Origin: a virus
Virus record (IMG/VR): IMGVR_UViG_3300021964_005484
Span: 1-22,058 of that record
Direction: 5' to 3' (one strand)
Length of the DNA: 22,058 nt
Made by a program: the position numbers and the translations under genes. Positions 6,202-12,901 of this stretch are shown here, one piece after another (position 1 is the first letter of the stretch; each line of letters starts with the position of its first letter). Under the pieces are notes generated by a model. The model made no database searches and had not been told where the DNA came from. It saw only the letters and a list, made by a program, of their open reading frames with translations.

Positions 6202-7900
6202 TCTTATATTCTCCTGTCATAGGACATCTAATCCCTAGTTCTTCTCCTGCTTTGACCATAGCTTCAACAGCTAAGGCACCAGCCTTTGTAGCCTGACAAG
6301 CTCTGACTTCTATCTGCCATTCATCATGTATGTTAGCTACAAATTTAAAATCCATACCTGAAAGTTTTAATCTTTCATTTAATAGTATCAAAGCTTTCTT
6401 CATATAGATAGCCCCAGCACTCTGTAATAACGTATTTAATGCTCCATGCTCAGACCTAATGAATAGTTTCCTACCATCTAGTCCTTTAATCCATCCTTTT
6501 GCTGCAGCTCTTGTAACTTTAAATCGCAGATTTTTAAGTGCAGGGATATTATCGAGAAAATTCTTTCGTAATCGTTGACCATCTTTTGTATTTCCTCCAA
6601 TGATACTGCCAAGCTTTGAATCTCCTGCTCCGTAAACGAAGGCATAGATAAAAGTTTTTGCTTGATCTCTTGATTCAAGTCCTGCCAAGGCTTGATTTGT
6701 TGCATGAATGTCTCCAGTTGAAACATTTTTTATATACTCCTCATCGTTCATGTAGTGTGATAGTAGTCGCAACTCAAGCTGACTAGCATCAACACCTACT
6801 AATTTATATTCGTCTTCGACAACCCAACAAGCTCTACACTCCTGACCATAAGGGGAATGAATGCTAGGAACTTGAGCCATGTTAGGATTTCTATGGGTCA
6901 TTCTACCGGTTATCGTACCATTAGGAATAACAAAACCATGAACTCTACCATCGTCTTCGACTGCATCAACCCAACTTTCTATCTGTGTTAATCGTTTCTG
7001 TACTAATAAATACTCAGCAATAAGCTTAGCTTCAGGAATACCTTCCACTTCATATAGAGTTAATTCATCAACGATGGGCTGACCTGTTGGAGTAAACTTC
7101 TTAGGTTTCCACCCAAAGTCTACTAAGTATTCTCCTATTTGTTTTCTTGAACCTAAGTTAAACTCTTGTAATTCTTTACGATAGAAAGGCTCATAGTCGT
7201 TGGTGTTTAGTATATTCTCATATTCAGAGGGTCTTAGTCCTCGTTTAGATAAAGTGCCATCTTTTTTAAATACAGGTACTACTAACTTGACATCAAGCAT
7301 ACGAGGTTTAAATACTTTCTTGACCTCTGTTTCTATCTCTGTCATGCGTTCACGCAATCGAGCTAAGAGCATAGTGGCATTAACCATATCAAACTTGAAG
7401 CCGTTCTGTTCTTGTTCTTTGATGATAGGAGCTACATCATGCTCCAATCTCATACATTCTTTACTGAAATCTTTAGAAACATTGATCAGATTATTGAATA
7501 TCCTGGTGTTTACTTTGACATCTTGTACGCAGTAATCAAGCATCTCTTCAGAGAAGTTTTCAAAGTCTTCAAACTCTGTCTTAGCTATATTAAGTGTGTT
7601 ACCCCAAGCTTCTAGGCTATGACCACCTTCTCTAACAGGATTGAATAGACGAGAAAGAACTAAAGTATCTATGACATTACCTTTATAATCAAAGGAATGG
7701 AGACTTTTTAAAACAGGTAAGTCAAAGCCTATAATATTATGTCCAATTAACTTTTCAGCTTTACCTAGAAACTCTAGTCCCTTCTCAATCTCATTTGGTC
7801 TAAATTTATATATCTTTTTAGTTTCAATATCTTGAGCTACGATACACCAAACCTTAGTGGCTTTAATGTCATCGGTCTCTATATCAAATACTAATTTCAA
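6173..7900 (-). CDS. polA: Family A DNA polymerase, T7-like
   Basis: A 575-residue replicative polymerase. The 3'-5' exonuclease has D6/E8 (FDIETD), D60 (NIIGFD) and Y123/D127 (YCVQD). The polymerase domain has motif A D371 (VGVDASQLELR), motif B R411-K415-Y419-Y423 (RDQAKTFIYAFVYGAG) and motif C H525-D526-E527. Y419 is the position of E. coli F762 and T7 Y526. At 575 aa it is shorter than T7 gp5 (704), and I see no thioredoxin-binding insert in the thumb region. The start is TTG at 7900. AGAGG lies eight bases ahead, the helicase stop overlaps it, and exonuclease motif I begins at residue 6, so no downstream start is possible. Confidence 0.96.
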   Translation of the reverse strand: MKLVFDIETDDIKATKVWCIVAQDIETKKIYKFRPNEIEKGLEFLGKAEKLIGHNIIGFDLPVLKSLHSFDYKGNVIDTLVLSRLFNPVREGGHSLEAWGNTLNIAKTEFEDFENFSEEMLDYCVQDVKVNTRIFNNLINVSKDFSKECMRLEHDVAPIIKEQEQNGFKFDMVNATMLLARLRERMTEIETEVKKVFKPRMLDVKLVVPVFKKDGTLSKRGLRPSEYENILNTNDYEPFYRKELQEFNLGSRKQIGEYLVDFGWKPKKFTPTGQPIVDELTLYEVEGIPEAKLIAEYLLVQKRLTQIESWVDAVEDDGRVHGFVIPNGTITGRMTHRNPNMAQVPSIHSPYGQECRACWVVEDEYKLVGVDASQLELRLLSHYMNDEEYIKNVSTGDIHATNQALAGLESRDQAKTFIYAFVYGAGDSKLGSIIGGNTKDGQRLRKNFLDNIPALKNLRFKVTRAAAKGWIKGLDGRKLFIRSEHGALNTLLQSAGAIYMKKALILLNERLKLSGMDFKFVANIHDEWQIEVRACQATKAGALAVEAMVKAGEELGIRCPMTGEYKIGNNWSETH

Positions 7901-9513
7901 AAGTCGTCCTCTTCTTGTTCATACTCGTAAAGTCTTCCTGTTTCTCCATTGTATTTGAGATAACAAGCAACACCGACATCACCAGTATATCTAGATTTTA
8001 ACACACGCAGACGAGTTGTGTTGGCTTCTTGAGCATCATCTGCCTGTTGATTTCTCTCCAAAGCAATCACACAATCAGAAAGCTGAGCAATACTTTGTGA
8101 GCCTCTTAAGTGTGATAGGCTAACTTCAATACCATTCTCATGTCCTTTATCAGATGAGGTTCTTCTCAAGTGTGATACTAAGATAACTCCTGCTCCTGTT
8201 TCTTCTACGATACTTCTAAGCCTAGTCATAATATTATCTATGGCTCTTCTTTCATCGCCTTCAGTCACAGCAGTAACTAACATGTGTAAGTGATCAATGA
8301 CTACCCATTTACAATCGCAACTGATAATCATAAATCTAAGCTTACTAAAGATTTCTTCTATGTCATTGGTACCGAAGTGAGCATGAATCCAAACTCTGTT
8401 TTTGTTTTCACCATCATAAAGAATCTCAAAGAACTTATCTATTTGTTCTTCAGTAAACTGTTCTCGCACCTGGTCAATGTAAAGTCTAGCATTAGCTTCA
8501 ATAGAAAGAATACCATCAATGGTTCTTCTCCAATCTTCTTCAAGTGCTATCACTCCTATATTGTCATTGGTACTCTTAATAAGATGGTGTTCAAGCTCTC
8601 TAGTTACAGATGACTTACCAAGTCCTGTACCACCGGTAAGAGTAACTAGCTCTCCTTGTCGTAGTCCATAAAGCTTTTCGTTTAAACCTTCATAAGGATA
8701 AGGCACAGACTTTTTCTTTTCTCTCTTCTTATATTCAGCAGACTTCTCAGATACATTAATAACTCCTGTAGGAGTATAGGTCTTTGAATCCCAATAAGCT
8801 TTAGTAAACTGTCTGATTTCATTCTGTCTGAGCATATCATTAGCATCTTTGAAGCCCTCTGGTATGCACATGATTTTAGCTTTACCTGGTTTAAACAATT
8901 GAGCTACTTTAGCTGAAGCTTCCTTACCATGCTTATCATTATCAAAACAGATAATAACTTCCTCGAACTTGTCTAGAAACTCTAAGCTATTCTTGACATC
9001 ATTGACTGCTCCTTGTGTACCTGTCCGAATAGATACCACTTCCCACTTCATACTAAGTAACTGATAGGCAGCCATAGCATCGCACTCGCCTTCAGTAATT
9101 AGTATTCTTTTACCAGCTTTAAACAGATTTTCACCGAACAAACCAGCACCATGAAAACTACCAGTGCTAAAGAAATTCTTATCTTTAACATATCTAGTCT
9201 TCGTGGCGACTAATTCGTGTTGGTTATAGTAAGGATAATGATGTTGTTTGATCTTACCATTATCATCGAGAGTCACTTTAACCCCATACTTCTGAGCTAC
9301 TTCTTTTGATATGCCTCTATCAGTTAAGGCATAATAATCAGTATCTCCTTCTGGGACAAATGTATCTTCAGTATCTATGGCTGAGGTTGGTTCAGCATAG
9401 TTCTTGAAAAACTTTCCACAACTAAAGCACTTAGCAGACCCATCATCATTGACACTAACAGCATCACTAGAATCACAGGCATGACATGGCTCATGGAGTT
9501 TAACAAAACCCAT
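7897..9513 (-). CDS. DNA primase-helicase, T7 gp4-like
   Basis: A 538-residue bifunctional replication protein. The N-terminal zinc ribbon has C10/C13 and C29/C32 for template recognition. The Toprim primase core has E141 (ILITEGECDAM), D191/D193 (CFDNDKHG) and a KDANDML block near 222-228. The C-terminal RecA-like helicase has Walker A GGTGLGKS (294-301), Walker B WVVIDHLHML, and the later SHLRR and LRGSQSIAQLSD motifs of the DnaB/gp4 family. It would unwind the fork and prime lagging-strand synthesis for the polymerase encoded just downstream. Start: AAAAGGAG eight bases ahead of the ATG. Length is close to T7 gp4 (566), so the protein is complete. Confidence 0.96.
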   Translation of the reverse strand: MGFVKLHEPCHACDSSDAVSVNDDGSAKCFSCGKFFKNYAEPTSAIDTEDTFVPEGDTDYYALTDRGISKEVAQKYGVKVTLDDNGKIKQHHYPYYNQHELVATKTRYVKDKNFFSTGSFHGAGLFGENLFKAGKRILITEGECDAMAAYQLLSMKWEVVSIRTGTQGAVNDVKNSLEFLDKFEEVIICFDNDKHGKEASAKVAQLFKPGKAKIMCIPEGFKDANDMLRQNEIRQFTKAYWDSKTYTPTGVINVSEKSAEYKKREKKKSVPYPYEGLNEKLYGLRQGELVTLTGGTGLGKSSVTRELEHHLIKSTNDNIGVIALEEDWRRTIDGILSIEANARLYIDQVREQFTEEQIDKFFEILYDGENKNRVWIHAHFGTNDIEEIFSKLRFMIISCDCKWVVIDHLHMLVTAVTEGDERRAIDNIMTRLRSIVEETGAGVILVSHLRRTSSDKGHENGIEVSLSHLRGSQSIAQLSDCVIALERNQQADDAQEANTTRLRVLKSRYTGDVGVACYLKYNGETGRLYEYEQEEDDF

Positions 9514-9538
9514 TCTTTGCTCCTTTTAAAATGTAAGC

Positions 9539-9814
9539 TTACTTAGCTTCTTTTGTTTCTTCTTCTACTACAACTTCTTCTTGTGGCTCTACTTCTGCGT
9601 TAGCTTGAACAAGTTCCTGTTTGATACCATTCTCAAGATGTGTTCTAAAGAAACTCAAAGCCTCGACATTAACTGCAACAATATTTTGCTTCTGAATTGC
9701 TACATCAATAGCAGCTCTTGTATCTTGATTTTCTACTTTGTCAGTGTCATACCACACCCATTCGTTAGGAACAACTTGTCCTTTTTCGTCTAATTTTTGA
9801 AATCTAATTTGCAT
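9539..9814 (-). CDS. Hypothetical protein with acidic tail, 91 aa
   Basis: A 91-residue protein. Residues 1-70 are mixed, with MQIRFQKLDEKG and a WVWYD segment; the last 25 are almost all Glu, Val, Gln and Lys and very acidic. It has no recognised domain. GGAGGAATATT precedes the ATG, a strong site. It lies alone between the SSB and primase-helicase genes with short gaps of 12 and 25 bases. The acidic tail resembles those of replication accessory or anti-nuclease mimics, but that is only an analogy. Confidence 0.75.
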   Translation of the reverse strand: MQIRFQKLDEKGQVVPNEWVWYDTDKVENQDTRAAIDVAIQKQNIVAVNVEALSFFRTHLENGIKQELVQANAEVEPQEEVVVEEETKEAK

Positions 9815-9826
9815 AATATTCCTCCA

Positions 9827-10333
9827 TTAAAAATCTAGATTCTCTTCATTACTCTCAGTTGGGTCGTCCTTTTTATCTGGGTCATACTCAACTAAGTCTA
9901 ATATTTTTACACGATTGATCATGTAGTTTGTAAAGACTCCATAATCATTCTTAATTGTATAGATGTAGTATTCGACTCTAGCTCTGGTGCCATTACCAAT
10001 TATTACATCTCTACCATTGTCCTGGAATTTGAAAGGTTGTCCATCTTCGGTTAATACCGGTGGTCTGTTATTCTCACCTCCAGATTTACTCTTTGTGTAT
10101 TGTTTAAAGTAAATACACTCTGGAATCCCTGCGTCCTCCCATTCCTTGACTTTTACTTTTTGTCCTTTAGCTTCAGCTATTTCTTTTTTATCTGTTGGAC
10201 AAAGATAAGTTTCATAAATACCTTCTTTTTTAAACCTAGTATTAGGTCTATTTAGAGAAGGATAATATAGATGTCCTTCTATAGAATATTTAATAAACCT
10301 ACCCTCTTCATCTTTACTTGCTCTCAGCGACAT
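9827..10333 (-). CDS. Single-stranded DNA-binding protein, T7 gp2.5-like
   Basis: A 168-residue protein starting at the ATG at 10333 (MSLRASKDEEG), chosen because GGAGG lies six bases ahead; an ATG 30 bases further upstream lacks this. The body has alternating strands as in an OB-fold (YSIEGHLYYPSL, ARVEYYIYTIKN, NRVKILDLVEYDP). It ends in an acidic tail with a terminal Phe (ESNEENLDF), the hallmark of gp2.5-type SSBs that dock on polymerase and helicase through this tail. The gene order SSB, primase-helicase, polymerase supports the call. No classical bacterial SSB signature is seen. The fold is inferred from pattern, not from a search. Confidence 0.75.
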   Translation of the reverse strand: MSLRASKDEEGRFIKYSIEGHLYYPSLNRPNTRFKKEGIYETYLCPTDKKEIAEAKGQKVKVKEWEDAGIPECIYFKQYTKSKSGGENNRPPVLTEDGQPFKFQDNGRDVIIGNGTRARVEYYIYTIKNDYGVFTNYMINRVKILDLVEYDPDKKDDPTESNEENLDF

Positions 10334-10550
10334 AATTAACCTCCTTTCCCTGTGATATAGCAATTAAATTATCAAAGTGTTCATAAGGTTCATTCTTAAA
10401 AATAATGTTGAACCCTCTGCCACATTTCTCTGCTTCGTAAACTATTTTATTTCTGTAGAAATCTTTATAGTTACGAGCTACATAATCGTCCCATTTACTA
10501 AACTGTTTTTGGCTTAGATAAACAGGTTCAAATTCGTCCCAATAATTCAT
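10314..10550 (-). CDS. Hypothetical protein, 78 aa
   Basis: A 78-residue protein rich in aromatic residues, with several Trp, Tyr and Phe in the first half (MNYWDEFEPVYL, DFYRNK) and a GRGFNIIFKNEPY strand later. I recognise no family. It overlaps the SSB start by 20 bases. Its own Shine-Dalgarno is far (GGAG about 15 bases ahead), so expression may be low or coupled. It is one of the small early-type genes and is probably non-essential, as is usual for this position in T7-like genomes. Confidence 0.65.
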   Translation of the reverse strand: MNYWDEFEPVYLSQKQFSKWDDYVARNYKDFYRNKIVYEAEKCGRGFNIIFKNEPYEHFDNLIAISQGKEVNYVAESK

Positions 10551-10559
10551 AATTAAATA

Positions 10560-10730
10560 TTATACTCCATTATCAATTTCATTAATAGTCTTTTCTGTGA
10601 TTATTATGTCTAAATTATCTTTGATTTTATGACCAATATAATCATTAACTAATAATTCACACAACTCATTCAGCTCAACACTATTCAATCGTTTCAATCG
10701 CTCAGCTAAATTATTAACTTCTATACTCAT
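10560..10730 (-). CDS. Hypothetical protein, 56 aa
   Basis: A 56-residue frame that fills the space between 10550 and the 72-aa gene. It begins MSIEVNNLAERLKRLN and ends TINEIDNGV, and looks helical with a leucine-rich first half (LNSVELNELCELL) that could dimerise. AAAGAG stands directly ahead of the ATG. It overlaps the upstream gene by 17 bases. I recognise no family; the tight packing supports it being a gene. Confidence 0.6.
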   Translation of the reverse strand: MSIEVNNLAERLKRLNSVELNELCELLVNDYIGHKIKDNLDIIITEKTINEIDNGV

Positions 10731-10932
10731 CTCTTTGTATGTATAGGCTTAGGCGATAACCTAAGAAATCTATTAACATCGAGTCAAGATCAGCTCCCCA
10801 ATGATCAAGAGCAAACTCAGCAAACTTATCTTTTAAGCCTTCCTCGTTCTCTAAATCTTTTGGAAAAGAACTATTGATGAACTCACCAATCTCGTCTTTA
10901 ATGCTATCGTTTACCATATCTGGGTCATACAT
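10714..10932 (-). CDS. Hypothetical acidic protein, 72 aa
   Basis: A 72-residue acidic, helical protein (MYDPDMVNDSIKDEIGEF at the start, then a GLKDKFAEFALDHWG helix). No membrane span or metal motif is present. AAAAGGAG is placed six bases from the ATG, one of the best sites in this cluster. Its start lies inside the small frame 10911-11027 of another phase. I recognise no family. Small acidic early proteins of phages often bind host enzymes, but nothing here identifies a target. Confidence 0.72.
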   Translation of the reverse strand: MYDPDMVNDSIKDEIGEFINSSFPKDLENEEGLKDKFAEFALDHWGADLDSMLIDFLGYRLSLYIQRDEYRS

Positions 10933-11027
10933 AATATACTCCTTTTAATTTTTGGCTCAACTGTAAGATATTTTAAGGCTATCTCATTACCCAAGCCGAC
11001 ACCCATCAGCTCTCTATTTCGAATCAT
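10911..11027 (-). CDS. Possible 38-aa overlapping small protein
   Basis: A 38-codon frame that begins in a TAATG overlap with the stop of the 87-aa gene. It spans the whole 94-base gap and stops inside the next gene. AGGAG lies about 12 bases ahead of its ATG. The product begins MIRNRELMGVGLGNEIALKY and is basic overall. For it: start coupling and exact filling of the only gap in this part of the operon. Against it: small size, and a 12-base inverted repeat within the region that could instead mean an RNA signal. Confidence 0.4.
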   Translation of the reverse strand: MIRNRELMGVGLGNEIALKYLTVEPKIKRSILCMTQIW

Positions 11028-11290
11028 TATTTGAGGATTCTCCTATACGATTTTGTTGAGCCAAAACCTTTATCGTGACATTCGTCACATATCCAAAATA
11101 ATTGGACTAACTTTAAGTTCTTTGTTTGTTTCTTACATTCTTTGTTCTCACAAGCAACAGGCTTCTGAGAGCCAAATAAGACTTCTCCTAAGTTTTTATA
11201 AAGAGCCTCACTTGCCCTATCACTTTCATCTATGTATTCGTTACAGAGCCTTACAAGCTCTTGAACATCATCATTTATACTACTCATCAT
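11027..11290 (-). CDS. Zinc-ribbon-like small protein, 87 aa
   Basis: An 87-residue protein. The first 45 residues are acidic and helical (SSINDDVQELVRLCNEYIDESD). The second half carries a Cys motif, CENKECKKQ (C-x4-C) and WICDECHDKG (C-x2-C), about 20 residues apart, as in a zinc ribbon. The C-terminus is basic (KSYRRILK). AGAGGAAAAG precedes a double ATG; either may be used. It overlaps the 45-aa membrane protein gene by 11 bases. A DNA- or protein-binding zinc fold is likely; no specific family is named. Confidence 0.72.
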   Translation of the reverse strand: MMSSINDDVQELVRLCNEYIDESDRASEALYKNLGEVLFGSQKPVACENKECKKQTKNLKLVQLFWICDECHDKGFGSTKSYRRILK

Positions 11291-11417
11291 CTTTTCCTCT
11301 AATCTTATCTAGATTAATTAAAAACAATATAGAAGTCAAGATAGCAAGAAGCACTACTGAAGACATAACAAATAGTGTAATAATTAATTCAATCGTTATC
11401 TGTGTTTCTGTTATCAT
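11280..11417 (-). CDS. Single-span membrane microprotein, 45 aa
   Basis: A 45-residue frame. Residues 1-8 are polar, residues 9-34 form one long hydrophobic helix (IELIITLFVMSSVVLLAILT), and the tail LDKIRGKDDE is charged. This is a clear single transmembrane segment, probably with the charged tail in the cytoplasm. It overlaps both neighbours (29 bases upstream, 11 bases downstream) and fills an otherwise empty stretch. The Shine-Dalgarno is weak. Possible roles are altering the host membrane or a holin-like function; an early-arm location argues against a main lysis gene. I recognise no family. Confidence 0.6.
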   Translation of the reverse strand: MITETQITIELIITLFVMSSVVLLAILTSILFLINLDKIRGKDDE

Positions 11418-11574
11418 GTGTTTTACATAAAGTTTCTGTACATACCGGATTGTAGTTATGGAAAATAATATCTCCTAAGTTTGTAGTATAACCAAAGTTC
11501 ATAAGTGGACTACCACATTCCTTACACTCCTGGTCTAGCACTAGCATTGTTGCTTTGTATGTTCCGTAAGCCAT
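11389..11574 (-). CDS. Cys-rich small protein, 61 aa
   Basis: Start set at the ATG at 11574 (MAYGTYKATM), which overlaps the upstream stop as TAATG and has AAGG nine bases ahead; the longer frame would need a TTG. The 61 residues contain CKEC (C-x2-C) near the N-terminal third and a CTETLCKTH group (Cys, Cys, His) towards the end, which together could bind one zinc ion. The tail is polar (HDNRNTDND). I recognise no family. Confidence 0.65.
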   Translation of the reverse strand: MAYGTYKATMLVLDQECKECGSPLMNFGYTTNLGDIIFHNYNPVCTETLCKTHDNRNTDND

Positions 11575-11774
11575 TAGTTTAATACCTTCAGTACCCAATT
11601 CTCAGCTATCCTTTCAGCATAAGTTTCTGAATGATCGTGAGCATAAACTGTTCTAATATAATCGCCTCTATCAAAAAGGTCTACTTCAAAACCATTCTTG
11701 CCTTTGGTAACTCTAGCAAATCGTTTTTCATTAGTGCCAAATTCGTGTCTGACATCTTTAGTTGTAGTCGTCAT
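11574..11774 (-). CDS. Hypothetical protein, 66 aa
   Basis: Start set at the ATG at 11774 (MTTTTKDVRHEFG), because GGAGG lies six bases ahead; the frame runs five codons further, to an ATG that overlaps that ribosome site. The 66 residues look like a small alpha/beta domain (RVTKGKNGFEVDLFDRGDYI, then a YAERIAENWVLKVLN helix). No motif is recognised. It overlaps the 45-aa membrane protein gene upstream by 17 bases and the next gene by 3 (TAATG). Confidence 0.7.
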   Translation of the reverse strand: MTTTTKDVRHEFGTNEKRFARVTKGKNGFEVDLFDRGDYIRTVYAHDHSETYAERIAENWVLKVLN

Positions 11775-11895
11775 AGTAACCTCCACATATTATTACACAC
11801 CCATATTTAAGGTATTTATAAATTAATATACAACACACTCCAATAGTAAGTAAAGCAAAATACATTCGTTCCATATCTTTAATTTTTAGTTTCAT
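11758..11895 (-). CDS. Second membrane microprotein, 45 aa
   Basis: A 45-residue frame with an excellent ribosome site (AAGGAGAAGAA directly ahead of the ATG). A basic leader (MKLKIKDMER) is followed by one hydrophobic span from about residue 11 to 28 (YFALLTIGVCCILIYKY), and then a polar tail rich in Tyr, Gly and Asp with further Cys. Positive N-terminus and a single span suggest an N-in membrane protein. It fills the space between 11774 and 11905. I recognise no family. The strong start makes it more certain than the other 45-aa span protein. Confidence 0.68.
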   Translation of the reverse strand: MKLKIKDMERMYFALLTIGVCCILIYKYLKYGCVIICGGYYDDYN

Positions 11896-11904
11896 TTCTT
11901 CTCC

Positions 11905-12120
11905 TTAAAATTTGTGGTCTGGTCTGCACTCATAACAAAAGTATGAATGACCACCATTAGGTTCGTGATCGTGTCTTTCTTCGTAGACATCAATACCTTC
12001 TTCGTAATACCAAATTTGCCAAGATAGTCCACAAGGTTTGTAATCATCTGGTGTCCTTTCAAGTTCAACAGTATCGGCTTTGAAAGGTTTTTGACAATCG
12101 TCACATTTATATTGGTTCAT
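11905..12120 (-). CDS. Zinc-finger-like small protein, 71 aa
   Basis: A 71-residue protein with CDDC at residues 6-9 and CYEC near residues 63-66, two C-x2-C pairs with His residues between (ERHDHEPNGGHSYF). The arrangement is that of a small zinc-binding domain whose strands carry acidic loops. The protein is acidic overall, so protein binding is likelier than DNA binding. It starts one base into the upstream stop (TGATG-type overlap at 12120) and GGAGG lies seven bases ahead. No named family. Confidence 0.72.
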   Translation of the reverse strand: MNQYKCDDCQKPFKADTVELERTPDDYKPCGLSWQIWYYEEGIDVYEERHDHEPNGGHSYFCYECRPDHKF

Positions 12121-12341
12121 CAGACACCTCCTTTAACTAAGCCAGAGCCACGCATGATGTCCTCTACTGTGTCAACAATATCTTCAAATTCATCTTGCTT
12201 TTCTGGTGTTCTTGTTTCATTACCGGCTTCATCTTCCACCCAAATATTATCTAGTGAGCTGTATTCAAGAATATGATTTGCTAATGTTGCGTATAATTCC
12301 ACCCATATTTCTGGTGGTACAACTACTTTAGGTCTACTCAT
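12120..12341 (-). CDS. Hypothetical acidic protein, 73 aa
   Basis: Start set at the ATG at 12341 (MSRPKVVVPPEIW), with GGAGG six bases ahead; the longer frame to 12362 has no such site. Of the 73 residues, the first 30 are neutral and the rest strongly acidic (EFEDIVDTVEDIM), ending GSGLVKGGV. It overlaps the 59-aa gene by 8 bases and the zinc-finger gene by 1. I recognise no family. Confidence 0.7.
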   Translation of the reverse strand: MSRPKVVVPPEIWVELYATLANHILEYSSLDNIWVEDEAGNETRTPEKQDEFEDIVDTVEDIMRGSGLVKGGV

Positions 12342-12513
12342 CAGACACCTCCACCCATTCAATGTTTTTTATTTCGTGATCTTCTAAGTCAATATTATGT
12401 TCTTCTTGAAAGGACTGTTTTACCCATTCAATATATTCTTCTTTCGTTTCACACTCTCTACCCATATCAAATACAGAATAAGTAATAGTGCTAGTAAATG
12501 ATTTAAGAGCCAT
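12334..12513 (-). CDS. Hypothetical protein, 59 aa
   Basis: A 59-residue frame in an otherwise unexplained 150-base space. AAGGAGG is placed ahead of its ATG, which overlaps the stop of the first operon gene as TAATG. It begins MALKSFTSTITYSVFDMG and continues as an acidic helix (CETKEEYIEWVKQSFQEEH), so an alpha/beta fold is plausible. No motif is recognised. Its stop overlaps the start of the 73-aa gene by 8 bases. The strong ribosome site and couplings on both sides support it. Confidence 0.7.
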   Translation of the reverse strand: MALKSFTSTITYSVFDMGRECETKEEYIEWVKQSFQEEHNIDLEDHEIKNIEWVEVSDE

Positions 12514-12749
12514 TATTCCACACCTCCTTTCCTTGAATTGTTTAGATAGTCTGTTTGACTGATTCGTCCCAGACGCATTAGCTCCTTATCAAAGCAGACT
12601 GCTTTTTTAAGATCACTAAAGGTTGCAAAGCCCAACTCTTTTTGAGTTGTAACCTGTTGATTTTCGATACTATTAAGCCTACTAATAAGTTCTTTATGTC
12701 TCTTATTAGCTAACTTATTAGCTTTCTTCTTATTAGCTTCTTTATTCAT
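12513..12749 (-). CDS. First gene of leftward arm, 78-aa basic helical protein
   Basis: A 78-residue protein with a Lys/Asn/Ala-rich leader (MNKEANKKKANKLANKRHKE), followed by helical segments and a QTDYLNNSRKGGVE tail. The leader could form a basic helix that binds nucleic acid. AAAAGGAG lies seven bases ahead of the ATG. It is the promoter-proximal gene of the whole minus arm, so it should be among the first proteins made. Its ribosome site and start codon are complementary, with a 3-base bulge, to a segment of the + strand small RNA at 13459-13472. No family is recognised. Confidence 0.75.
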   Translation of the reverse strand: MNKEANKKKANKLANKRHKELISRLNSIENQQVTTQKELGFATFSDLKKAVCFDKELMRLGRISQTDYLNNSRKGGVE

Positions 12750-12795
12750 AGCTACTCCTTTTAAGTTTATGAAGCTCTAGTTGCTTCTAGCTCTA

Positions 12796-12824
12796 TAGTT
12801 ACTCAACAGGTACCACCCTGTCAA
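12796..12824 (-). promoter_or_regulatory. Early promoter of leftward arm
   Basis: A perfect -35 TTGACA lies at 12819-12824 (minus strand), with a weak -10 TAACTA at 12796-12801, 17 bases away. Transcription would begin near 12789, giving a leader of about 40 bases that holds a small hairpin (GAAGC/GCTTC arms) before the ribosome site of the first gene. This is the only promoter-like site found upstream of the arm. The poor -10 suggests help from an activator, or that the true -10 differs. Confidence 0.5.
12806..12821. promoter_or_regulatory. Possible operator in early promoter
   Basis: The inverted repeat ACAGG-N6-CCTGT overlaps the -35 box and spacer of the leftward early promoter, where a bound protein would block the polymerase. 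No repressor gene is visible in the window. The arms are only five bases, so chance is a fair alternative. Confidence 0.35.
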
Positions 12825-12875
12825 TACCCTAAAGAAAAAAAGTAGTAGTTTTTTTAGATGGCTATGAAGCCCTAT

Positions 12876-12901
12876 AAAGAAAAAGCCCTCCGAAGAGGGC
12901 T
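12876..12901 (-). terminator. Rho-independent terminator of RNA A
   Basis: On the minus strand, AGCCCTC and GAGGGCT form a 7-bp stem closed by a TTCG tetraloop, followed by TTTTTC. The tetraloop with GC-rich stem and T-run is a textbook intrinsic terminator. It faces leftward, and the only thing upstream on that strand is non-coding, which implies an RNA gene ending here. Confidence 0.9.

Noticed and set aside
7200-7615. Two + strand frames of 111 and 67 aa
   Set aside because: Antisense to conserved polymerase sequence, with no ribosome site or promoter.
11892-12104. 70-aa minus-strand frame
   Set aside because: A different phase of the zinc-finger gene 11905-12120, which has the better start and Cys pairs; the start region of the 45-aa membrane gene also uses this DNA in its own frame.
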